DNA of 64,000 bases from JANXXV01 sp038230275. GTDB lineage: Bacteria > Acidobacteriota > Terriglobia > Bryobacterales > Bryobacteraceae. The stretch is taken from the NCBI GenBank assembly GCA_038230275.1, contig JBBRNO010000014.1:22275-86274 (forward strand), in the 5' to 3' direction. The notes under the pieces are model-generated. The model ran no database searches. It saw nothing but the letters and a program-made list of their open reading frames with translations, and had not been told where the DNA came from. Each line of letters opens with the position of its first letter. Within the stretch, counting starts at the first letter, position 1. Shown piece by piece: positions 24,997 to 33,136 of this stretch. The position numbers were made by a program, and so were the translations under genes.

Positions 24997-26592
24997 TTAC
25001 TTCGTGAGCGTGATCTTCGGCAGCGGCACCGATTGCATTGGTTCGAACAAGCCGAATGAGAAGATGGCCGACGCCGATGCGATTGCCACATACTGCTTGC
25101 CGTCCACTTCATATGTAATCGGCGAGGCGGTCAGCGATTCACCCATGTTGAAATGCCACAGATGCTTTCCCGTCTTCGCGTCCAGCGCCAGCAAGTGGCC
25201 ATCGTCATCGCCCGTGAACAGCACGCCGCCAGCTGTGGATACCGTGCCCGTCCACATCCGTCCGCCGCCGGTCATGGGATACTCCCACGCCCGTTTCGCG
25301 GTCTTCGGATCGATGGCGCGCAGAATCACCTGTCCGCCGTCCTCAGTCGCGCCGCCACCGGAAAAGTTCTTCATCGGCACCGGTTCCTGCGACGAACTGC
25401 TGAACATGCCGCACTGTTCCAGCGTCAGAATGTACAACAACCCAGTGCCTGGGTTATAGCTTTGCCCCATCCAATTGGTGGCGCCCTTTACGCTGGGGCA
25501 AACCCACTTGCCATCCGGCGTCGGGTCCATGTCCGGAATCTGAACCGGCACGCCCTTGTCATCGATGCCGCTGGCCCAGGTAACTTTGTCGATCAATTTC
25601 GTCGCCCGCAGAAACTCGCCCGTAGTCCTGTCCAGCACATAGAAGAAGCCGTTCCGGTTCGCATGCAACACCACCTTGCGCATCTTGCCGCGGAATTCCA
25701 TATCGATCAACACCGGCCAGCTTTGTGCGTCCCAATCGTGCGTATCGTGAGGCGTGAACTGGAAATGCCACTTCCATTTTCCGGTCTCAAGATCCAGCGC
25801 TACCAGCGAGCAAGTGTAAAGGTTATCGCCAGAACGCGCCTTCCCGGTGAAATCGGGCCAAGGATTTCCGGTGGTCCAGTATAGCGTGTTGGTTTCCGGA
25901 TCGAACGTGCCTGATAGCCACGTCGCGCCGCCGCCCCACTCCACCAGATCACCCCAGCTTTCGGCGCCCTTCTCGCCCTTCGCCGGAACCGTATACGTCC
26001 GCCAGATCTCTTTCCCGTTATCCGCGGAGAGCGCCGCCACAAACCCGCGCATCCCACTATCGCCACCGGCGCTGCCAACAATCACCTTGTCCTTCACAAT
26101 CAATGGAGCCGACGTGGATGTGGTGCCTTTGTTGGCATCGGCGAAATTCTTGCTGAAGATCAGCGCACCGCTCTGCCGGTCCAACGCCGTCAGGTAATTG
26201 TCGTTCGTGGTGAAGTACACCCGGTCACCCAGAATCGCCGAACCGCGGTTGACGCCTTGTCCCTTCGCCCGCGTATCCAGATACTGCCAGATCAGCCGCC
26301 CCGATACCGCATCCAGCGCGTACATCGAATTGGAATTCGTCACATACATCACGCCCTTGTAAACCAGCGGCGATGTTCGCAACCCTTTCGCATTCGGCAC
26401 ATGATAGACCCACTTCGATGTCAGCGAGCCCGCGTTCTCAACCGTCACTTTCTTCAGTGGACTATAGCGCCAGCCTTGATAGTTGCCGGCGTAAGTGAGC
26501 CAGTCGGCGGTTGGTCCTTTCGTAATATCTTCATACCGCACTTGCGCCGAAGCACACAGGCAGAATAGGGAGGTAAGTAAAAGAGTTCGCAT
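24997..26592 (-). CDS. PQQ-dependent alcohol dehydrogenase-like quinoprotein
   Basis: 531 residues with signal peptide (MRTLLLTSLFCLCASAQ). The chain is an eight-bladed beta-propeller: DWLTYAGNYQGWRYSPLKKV near the start, tryptophan-docking type blade ends (LYWTTGNPWPDF, GHLLALDAKTGKHLW), and segments such as FQFTPHDTHDWDAQSWPVL and NRNGFFYVLDRTTGEF. These fit the methanol/ethanol quinoprotein family acting in the periplasm. It oxidises an alcohol or sugar with PQQ and passes electrons to a cytochrome c, very likely the one encoded 4 bases upstream. No cytochrome domain is fused. PQQ synthesis genes are not in the window. The substrate is unknown. Confidence 0.9.
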   Translation of the reverse strand: MRTLLLTSLFCLCASAQVRYEDITKGPTADWLTYAGNYQGWRYSPLKKVTVENAGSLTSKWVYHVPNAKGLRTSPLVYKGVMYVTNSNSMYALDAVSGRLIWQYLDTRAKGQGVNRGSAILGDRVYFTTNDNYLTALDRQSGALIFSKNFADANKGTTSTSAPLIVKDKVIVGSAGGDSGMRGFVAALSADNGKEIWRTYTVPAKGEKGAESWGDLVEWGGGATWLSGTFDPETNTLYWTTGNPWPDFTGKARSGDNLYTCSLVALDLETGKWKWHFQFTPHDTHDWDAQSWPVLIDMEFRGKMRKVVLHANRNGFFYVLDRTTGEFLRATKLIDKVTWASGIDDKGVPVQIPDMDPTPDGKWVCPSVKGATNWMGQSYNPGTGLLYILTLEQCGMFSSSSQEPVPMKNFSGGGATEDGGQVILRAIDPKTAKRAWEYPMTGGGRMWTGTVSTAGGVLFTGDDDGHLLALDAKTGKHLWHFNMGESLTASPITYEVDGKQYVAIASASAIFSFGLFEPMQSVPLPKITLTK

Positions 26593-26596
26593 TGTA

Positions 26597-27409
26597 TTAG
26601 TTTTTGTCCTGCGGGCTATTTCCTTGCGGGCGCGACACCTGGTGCGCCAGATAAGCGAGCAGATCCCGTAGCTCCGGCGTGGAAAGCCGTTTGCCGTAAT
26701 CTCCGGGCATCGGCGAACCGTCCTTGATTGCCAGTTCCTTCACATCCATCATGGAGACGATATGCAGGTCGCCTTTCCGGTCCACCACCTGCATTGAGTA
26801 GTTGTCGCGATTGCGGGCCACGCCTTTCAAAACCTGGCCGTTCTTCATGGTGACGGTGACACCCTCGTTTCCGAGAAACGTCAGGTCTTTCGATGGCTCC
26901 ACAACCGATTCCTTAATCAGTGCCAGTGGATGACTGCCACCAACATTTGTCAGATCGGGACCCATGCGCCCGCCGCGGCCCGCAATCGCGTGGCACCCAG
27001 AACATCCCGCCTTGCTGCCCCAGAAAATTTGCTCCCCCGCAGCCGCGTCGCCCGGTATGGCGTTCTCGCTCGCGGGTCCGATCAGCGCGTGCAGAAATGC
27101 CACAAGCTGCCACGTCTTATCGTCCGGCAACTTGGTCGCCGGCATGTCAGCCCCCGGCACACCGTTACGAATCGCATTGAAAATGTTCTCGTCGCTCAGT
27201 GGATGCCACAGCGACCGCCGCACCAGGTTCGGTCCGCGGCCGCCGCTGCCGTCCGGTCCGTGGCAGCCGGCACACGAGGTGGAGTATAGTTTCGCTCCGG
27301 CCGTAATGGCTTCAGGATTGCCAATGGAAGGATGTTGGGATCCGCCGACATACTGCCCATGCTGCGCCGCTAAGGGCAGCGCGAGGAAAAGGACAACTGC
27401 AAAACGCAT
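26597..27409 (-). CDS. Di-heme c-type cytochrome, electron acceptor of the PQQ dehydrogenase
   Basis: 270 residues from ATG 27409, which begins a clean signal peptide (MRFAVVLFLALPLAAQ); a longer frame to 27436 adds nine residues. Two heme-binding sites are visible: CAGCH in the first domain (with axial Met candidate ADMPATKLPDD) and CSGCH in the second (AGCSGCHAIAGRGGRMGPDL). The C-terminal part carries the VTMKNGQVLKGVARNRDNYSMQVVD block found in heme-binding proteins of acidobacteria and planctomycetes. The 4-base gap to the quinoprotein gene implies an operon. A second, similar gene pair lies at 28193-30443. Confidence 0.9.
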   Translation of the reverse strand: MRFAVVLFLALPLAAQHGQYVGGSQHPSIGNPEAITAGAKLYSTSCAGCHGPDGSGGRGPNLVRRSLWHPLSDENIFNAIRNGVPGADMPATKLPDDKTWQLVAFLHALIGPASENAIPGDAAAGEQIFWGSKAGCSGCHAIAGRGGRMGPDLTNVGGSHPLALIKESVVEPSKDLTFLGNEGVTVTMKNGQVLKGVARNRDNYSMQVVDRKGDLHIVSMMDVKELAIKDGSPMPGDYGKRLSTPELRDLLAYLAHQVSRPQGNSPQDKN

Positions 27410-28192
27410 ATTGCAGAGTCTACTACTACTCAGCACCCTTTGGAAACTGGTGCTGCACCGGTGTCAGCGATTCCGCAACCAAGTTTGAAAAACCATCCAA
27501 GTGGGGTGAAAAGCTAAAGATACCAGGACGGTGGGGGAAAGGGGATATTCGGAGGTGGTGGAAAGCGGTTGCAGCGAACCTCAGAGGTGGGTAGTGGCGC
27601 GCCTCCGCGCTGGCTCAATACCAGCAGGGAGCCTGAAAGTGGAAGAACGGTAAAAGTCCAAGGAGGTGTGCCAGCGTCCTGCGCCAATCCGCTTGTTGAC
27701 CGTCGTTGATCTCACCGAGAGAGAGAACCTGCCGATGCGCTACCTTTCCCGACTGACCCCGGTTCTCCGCGACGCTGAAATAGCGGTGTTGCTCTACAAG
27801 CGCTTCCGGAAATGTTTGTTGGACCGGAATGGCTTACGCTGCCGGAAGCTCGCCTTTCAGCCTCAAACCCTTCGCGACTGCGAAAGTCGGGTTAGAACTG
27901 GAAGGGCTGACATCAGTGAACTATTACCGTTCCAACCTCAAGCCACTGGCCTTCGTTGTCGTGGAGAATCTTCCCGTCAACCAAAAAATTGTATGGATGT
28001 CCTGCGTTGGGTGTTCCGCAATCCAGCTACGAAAGAGTTCCGGCCGGAATGGGGATGGACCGGCCAGCAGCCTTCACAGCCTTGTCTCGACCTCGATCGC
28101 CGCTGCTCGTGATCCAATTCCAAAAACAAGCAGTGTCGCGGTTTTGTCGGTCGCGCACCACACGGCCCAAGCTTACACCGCATCGGGCCCCT
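27410..28192. other. 780-base gap with possible decayed coding sequence
   Basis: Between the two cytochrome/quinoprotein modules. Several plus-strand frames are open for 50-100 codons and look partly protein-like, for example a frame from about 27829 (FSLKPFATAKVGLELEGL, then NYYRSNLKPLAFVVVENL) and one near 27450-27600 (KWGEKLKIPGRWGKG). None joins into a full gene, and I recognise no family. I see no RNA gene here. The best reading is an inserted or decayed gene. Confidence 0.35.
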
Positions 28193-29742
28193 CTACTTCA
28201 AGCCAAAGACGTAAATCACACCAGCGGCGGCAATCGCCACGCGTTGCCGGCCGCGGTAAGCGAAGGCCATCGGATTGGCGCGGATCGCGCCGCCCGTTTG
28301 AAATTCCCAGACCGGTTTCCCGTTCGAAGCGTCAAGGGCATAGAAGTTACCTTCGTTTGAACCGCCGAAGACCAGCCCTCCCGCCGTTGCCAGCACGCCC
28401 GACCATGGTGGCGATTGCAAGCGAAAATCCCAGACAACGCGCCCCAGGCTTTATCCCCGTCCAGAACACGTTCTCCGCCGCCCGCAAAGAAGCCCAACGG
28501 TTTATAGTGCGCATCGCTCTTGAAGTAGTAAGCGCTCATCTCGCGCACGGAGAGATAGAAGCGCTGTGCAGCGGCATCATAGGATGGGCTAAACCAGTTC
28601 GTCGCCCCTTGCAGACTCGGCCACACCAGCACGCCCTGCTCGGTAGCGTCCGTGCCCGGAATCACAATCGGGCGGCCTTTGTCGTTCAAGCCCTTGGCCC
28701 ACGTCTGCTTGGCGAAAGGCGTACCCAGGAGAAATTCACCAGTGGCGCGGTCCAGCAGATAGTAGAATGCGTTGCGGTTCGCCAACGCCACCACTTTGCG
28801 CTTCGTCCCGCGCACCGTGGCTTGGGCCAACACGGGAATCTGCGTTGAGTCCCAATCATGCATGTCATGCGGGGTGAACTGAAAGTGCCAGCGGAGCTTG
28901 CCCGTATCGGCATCCAGCGCGGCCAGCGAACACGAGTACAGATTGTCTCCCGCACGTTCGTCGTCATTGAAATCGGGGCCCGGATTGCCAGTGCCCCAAT
29001 AGATCAGGTTCAGCTCAGGGTCATACGTCCCGGTGAGCCAGGTGGGCGCGCCACCGTGTTGCCAGGAGTCACCCGCCCACGATTTGTTGCCGGGCTCGCC
29101 GGGTCCGGGGATGGTCCAGAAGCGCCATAGCCGCTTGCCCGTCTTAGCGTCATAGGCATCAATAAATCCGCGAATACCCGCTTCTCCGCCAGCTATGCCT
29201 ACGATGATTTTGCCGCCGATGGCCAGCGGCGCGGCCGTGATGCAATGGCCCAGATTGGGGTCGGCCACCGGCACCTCCCAACGTAGCGCCCCGGAACGCG
29301 CATCCAATGCAGCCAGTTTGCTGTCCAGCGTGCCCACGTACACCATATCGCCGAGCACAGCCACGCCCCGATTCCAGCGGCCGAAGCCGATCGTCTTTAG
29401 GTCCGGCGGCATGGGCCGCTCCCAACGCCAGAGTGGACGGCCCGTGGCTACGTCCAGCGCCACCACCGTGCTGGGCGGCTCGGTGATGTACATCACTCCA
29501 TCCACCACCACCGGCGACGTTTCCACTTCACCCGGATTGTGCGATTGGTAGGCCCAGATGGCGTGAATAGCCGGCGCGTTGGCCGGGGTCATCTCGGTAA
29601 GCGGTGAGAAACGATGGCCCGCGTAATTGCCCGAATAGGTCAGCCAGTTGCCACGCTCCAGCTCGCCCGCGCGCAGACGTTCATACGTCACCTGAGCCGG
29701 CAGCAGCGTCGCAAGCAGCAGGAAGAAGGCGGCGATTCTCAT
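28193..29742 (-). pseudogene. PQQ-dependent dehydrogenase, second copy, with one frameshift
   Basis: A quinoprotein like the one at 24997, with signal peptide (MRIAAFFLLLATLLPAQ), NWLTYSGNYAGHRFSPLTEM, LIYWGTGNPGPDF, FQFTPHDMHDWDSTQIPVL and NRNAFYYLLDRATGEF. The main frame runs well to about 28440 and then loses homology. The last 75 residues (WDFRLQSPPWSGVLATAGG to VIYVFGLK) continue in another minus frame to the stop at 28193. One base appears to be missing around 28436, where GALVWDF would be expected. Otherwise the sequence is intact, so this is a very recent mutation or a sequencing error. Its ATG overlaps the cytochrome gene by 4 bases. Confidence 0.85.
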
Positions 29743-30443
29743 GGAGCGCCTCGCAGGGAGATGAGATAGGCAATCAGGTCGTCGACGTCAGCGCCACGAT
29801 GGGGAGGCATCGGCGATGTCTGAATCAGCTTCTCCAGCTTCGCCAAATCCATTTTGCGGAACGAATGGAAACGCCGCGCGGAGTCCAAAAGCTGAATTGT
29901 AAAACTGTCCTCGTTAACGCGAATGCCTTCCACCGCTTTGCCGGCGACGGGCACGGCGCGTACCATCAGAAACCCTTCCGGTACTGCGGCGCCGGGCTTC
30001 TCCAGTGCTTCGCGCAGATAAGCGGGGGAACGCCGGCTTCCGATTTCGGTCAATTCGGGACCATACGCCTGTCCCTCGCCACCCACCACATGGCAACTCG
30101 CGCAGCCGTCCCGTATGTAAGCTTCGCGTCCACGCAACGCGTCTCCAGAAACGCGTTCGGGCGCGACATTGCCGAGCGATCTGACATAGGCAGTCACGTC
30201 CCGCAGTTCCTTCTCGCTCAGCATCCATCCCTTGGGCATCTCCGTGCCGGGAATCCCTTTGTGAATCAGTTCGCGGAGTGCTTCATCCGTCTTCGCGCGC
30301 CGCAGCACGGACAGATTCGGCCCGCGCCCTCCAGCGCCGCCAATGCCGTGGCAGGGCGTGCATTGGGCGTCGAAAGGGCGTTTGCCTGGAAGTTGGGCGA
30401 AAAGGGAGGCCGCTATGGAGAAGTAGAAGAGAAGTCTCCGCAT
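29739..30443 (-). CDS. Di-heme c-type cytochrome, second copy
   Basis: 234 residues from ATG 30443, which starts a signal peptide (MRRLLFYFSIAASLFAQ). Heme sites are CTPCH (QCTPCHGIGGAGGRGPNL) and CASCH (DGCASCHVVGGEGQAYGPEL). The middle repeats the pattern seen in the cytochrome at 26597, including GIPGTEMPKGWMLSEKELRDV and the tail NEDSFTIQLLDSARRFHSFRK. It overlaps the quinoprotein start by 4 bases, so the pair is translationally coupled. The two modules probably arose by duplication. If the partner is truly broken, this cytochrome may serve another dehydrogenase. Confidence 0.88.
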   Translation of the reverse strand: MRRLLFYFSIAASLFAQLPGKRPFDAQCTPCHGIGGAGGRGPNLSVLRRAKTDEALRELIHKGIPGTEMPKGWMLSEKELRDVTAYVRSLGNVAPERVSGDALRGREAYIRDGCASCHVVGGEGQAYGPELTEIGSRRSPAYLREALEKPGAAVPEGFLMVRAVPVAGKAVEGIRVNEDSFTIQLLDSARRFHSFRKMDLAKLEKLIQTSPMPPHRGADVDDLIAYLISLRGAP

Positions 30444-30494
30444 GCGTGATAGTAAAGATGGTAGCGCGGAACCACGCGCCATTAGCTTCGTTCG

Positions 30495-31685
30495 TTATCC
30501 TACCGTCACCATGCTGGATGCCTCTTTGAACCGGCGCAGGGCGCTCCTGTTCAGTTCCACGCCCAGCCCCGGACGCACTGGCAAGGGAATCAGACCGTCC
30601 ACCATCTTCAACTCGTCAGACACCAGTTCCTGACGCAACGCCGACTCGCACAGCCTGGCCGGCAGGAACTCAATAAATGCGCAGTGCGCCGCCGAAGCGG
30701 CCAGATGCGCCGCGGCCGCAATGGAAATCCCGGTCTTCCAAAGATGCGGCACAATGGTGACGCCCCGAACCTTGGCCAGATCACAGACGCGCTTGGCTTC
30801 CGTCAGCCCGCCAACGCGCCCAACATCAGGCTGCGCCACTTGCACTTTTCCACGATCCATCAGATCCAGGAATTCGAACCGTGTAGCCAGCCACTCCCCC
30901 GCCGCAATGGGAATCGGCTGCTCGGTGGCGAGCCGCGCATACCCATCCAGATCGTCGGACGGCAGAGGCGTTTCGATGAAGAACAATCGAAAGTCCACCC
31001 AATCCCGGATGATCTGTAAACAGGCATCGGCATCCGCAAAGGCGTACTGCAAGTCCACCATCAGCGTGAAGTCAGGTCCCACCGCGCGGCGCACGTCTCC
31101 AATCACACGCGTCATATCGGCCCCGGATGCCTTCAGTCCTTTGTGCGCGTAGGGTCCGAACGGAGTGATCTCCAACTTCGCCGCTTTAAAGCCCAGCTCC
31201 TTGGCTCGCAACGCCCAATCGAGCAGCGATTCCCGATACGCTTCAAACGAAGACACCTCCGGTTGCAGCGATGCGTACGGAGTAATGTGCGTGCGTGCGG
31301 CCCCACCCAGAAATTCATAACAGGGCTTCCCCAGTGCCTTGCCGCGAATATCGTGCAGCGCGATATCAAGCGCGCCCATCGCATGAATCACAGCACCGCG
31401 CCGTCCATTCATCGCCGATCCGGTATACATGCGCTCCCAAAGCGCTTCCACCTGCAGCGGATCCTGGCCAATCAGCATCTCTGTCAGTCCCAGCCCCATG
31501 GTATGAGTGCCCGGCGCTTCTATACAGGCGCGCGCAATCCACGGATTGACGTCTGTCTCGCCGATTCCGGTAAGGCCTTCGTCAGTATGAACCTCGACAA
31601 CCAGATCGTCCTGCGCCGAACTGGTAGACCCAATGTCATACGCTGGGTCGAGCAAAACATGGCAATCGATTTTGGTAATTTTCAT
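30495..31685 (-). CDS. Enolase-superfamily sugar-acid dehydratase (mandelate racemase/muconate lactonizing type)
   Basis: 396 residues, normal for the mandelate racemase subgroup. The N-terminal capping domain is followed by a (beta/alpha)7-beta barrel with metal ligands D211 (MVDLQYAFAD), E238 (IETPLPSDD) and E264 (AAGEWLATRF), a QPDVGRVGG block and H314 in VPHLWKTGIS. The usual KxK pair is K170-L-E172 here, closer to the K-F-D of galactonate-dehydratase-like enzymes. It would remove water from an aldonic or uronic acid. It lies in one operon with the DUF1501 and PSCyt genes and faces a divergent ACS-type transporter, which supports sugar-acid use. The exact substrate cannot be read. Confidence 0.85.
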   Translation of the reverse strand: MKITKIDCHVLLDPAYDIGSTSSAQDDLVVEVHTDEGLTGIGETDVNPWIARACIEAPGTHTMGLGLTEMLIGQDPLQVEALWERMYTGSAMNGRRGAVIHAMGALDIALHDIRGKALGKPCYEFLGGAARTHITPYASLQPEVSSFEAYRESLLDWALRAKELGFKAAKLEITPFGPYAHKGLKASGADMTRVIGDVRRAVGPDFTLMVDLQYAFADADACLQIIRDWVDFRLFFIETPLPSDDLDGYARLATEQPIPIAAGEWLATRFEFLDLMDRGKVQVAQPDVGRVGGLTEAKRVCDLAKVRGVTIVPHLWKTGISIAAAAHLAASAAHCAFIEFLPARLCESALRQELVSDELKMVDGLIPLPVRPGLGVELNRSALRRFKEASSMVTVG

Positions 31686-31692
31686 TGGCGGC

Positions 31693-33129
31693 TCACGCCA
31701 GAATTTCCGAGATGACTCTGGCCGGAGTTTGATCGGTGATCCGCTCCTTCAGCCCCTGCCGTTCAAACACCAGATCCCGATAGTTCAAGCCCAGCAGATG
31801 AAGCATGGTGGCGTGGAAGTCGTGGACACTTACGCGATTCTCCACTGCCTTATGGCCCAGATCGTCCGTAGCGCCGTGCACGGTGCCGCCCTTCGTGCCT
31901 CCGCCAGCCATCCACATGCTGAACCCCGCAGGGCCGTGATCCCGCCCCGCGGAGCCCGTTCCCTGGCGCGTCTGCGAAATCGGCATTCGTCCAAACTCGC
32001 CGCCCCACAGCACCAGCGTGCTGTCCAGCAGTCCGCGTTGCTTCAAGTCTTTCAGTAGCGCCGCGGCGGGCTTGTCGGTCTTGCCGCAACTGTAGCTCAG
32101 GCTCTGCTCCAGGTCCGAGTGTGCATCCCAGATCTGAAACTCGATGAACAGCTGCACGTAACGCACACCGCGCTCCACCAGCCGCCGCGCAATCAAACAG
32201 CGCCTGCCGTAGTTGGCGGTACGTTCCTCATTCAGCCCGTACATCTCTTTCGTTTTTTCGCTTTCCTGGGACAGGTCCAACGCATCCGTCGCCGTTAGCT
32301 GCATACGCGCCGCCAGTTCGTAGCTGGAGATCCTCGCATCCAGATCCCCATAACCCGCGTGCCTTTCCAGATGGCCCCGGTCCAGCCGGTGCAGTAAATC
32401 GCGCTGCGCTTCCACAAGTGGCGTAGGCAACTCGTCCGGCGGTTTCAAATTCAACAGCGGCGGCCCTTCCGAACGAAAGCGAGTGCCTTGATAAATGGGA
32501 GGCAAATAACCGGCCTGCCAGCACTGAATCCCGTTCACGGGAAGCTTCTTCGGATCGTCCAGAACAACATAAGCAGGCAGGTTCTGGTTTTCCGAACCCA
32601 ACCCATACACCACCCATGATCCCAACGACGGCCTGCCAGGCAGTGTACGGCCCGTATGCATCAAATAGAGCGAAGGCTCGTGATTGAAATGCTCGCCGTA
32701 CATCGATCGAATCACGGTCATGTCGTCCACGCAGCCGGCCAGATGCGGGAATACTTCCGAGATTTCCATGCCGCACTTTCCGTGCCTGGCGAACTTGAAC
32801 GGAGACGGCAGCACGCTGCCCACCTGATCCGCGAATTCAATTTGATTGACAATATCGCGGCTGGGCGCGGTACCCGCGAACTTGGTCAACATCGGCTTCG
32901 GGTCGAAGGTATCCACCTGGCTGGGCCCGCCGTTCTGGAACAGTTGGATCACCGCCTTCGCTTTGGCGGCATGATGAGGCGGGCGCGGTTTCAGATCGTA
33001 CATCCTGGGAGCGCCGTCAACACTGGCAGCGGAAAGGATGTCACGGCTCAGCAGCGAAGCAAGAGCAGCGCCGTGGACGCCGTCGCTGAAGCGGGAAAAG
33101 AAGTGTCGCCGGGATGGATTGAATTGCAT
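31693..33129 (-). CDS. DUF1501 family exported protein
   Basis: 478 residues. The start has a Tat-type signal (SRRHFFSRFSDGVHGAALASLL). Typical DUF1501 segments follow: FQNGGPSQVDTFDPKP, TVIRSMYGEHFNHEPSLYLM, GRPSLGSWVVYGLGSEN, LWGGEFGRMPIS, GRDHGPAGFSMWMAGGGTKGG, and HDFHATMLHLLGL near the end, as in the sulfatase/phosphatase-like fold. Members are almost always encoded beside a PSCyt/DUF1549/DUF1553 gene, as here, with 7 bases between them. The pair is common in planctomycetes and acidobacteria and is linked to polysaccharide use, but the reaction is not known. Confidence 0.93.
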   Translation of the reverse strand: MQFNPSRRHFFSRFSDGVHGAALASLLSRDILSAASVDGAPRMYDLKPRPPHHAAKAKAVIQLFQNGGPSQVDTFDPKPMLTKFAGTAPSRDIVNQIEFADQVGSVLPSPFKFARHGKCGMEISEVFPHLAGCVDDMTVIRSMYGEHFNHEPSLYLMHTGRTLPGRPSLGSWVVYGLGSENQNLPAYVVLDDPKKLPVNGIQCWQAGYLPPIYQGTRFRSEGPPLLNLKPPDELPTPLVEAQRDLLHRLDRGHLERHAGYGDLDARISSYELAARMQLTATDALDLSQESEKTKEMYGLNEERTANYGRRCLIARRLVERGVRYVQLFIEFQIWDAHSDLEQSLSYSCGKTDKPAAALLKDLKQRGLLDSTLVLWGGEFGRMPISQTRQGTGSAGRDHGPAGFSMWMAGGGTKGGTVHGATDDLGHKAVENRVSVHDFHATMLHLLGLNYRDLVFERQGLKERITDQTPARVISEILA

Positions 33130-33136
33130 TTCTTCC

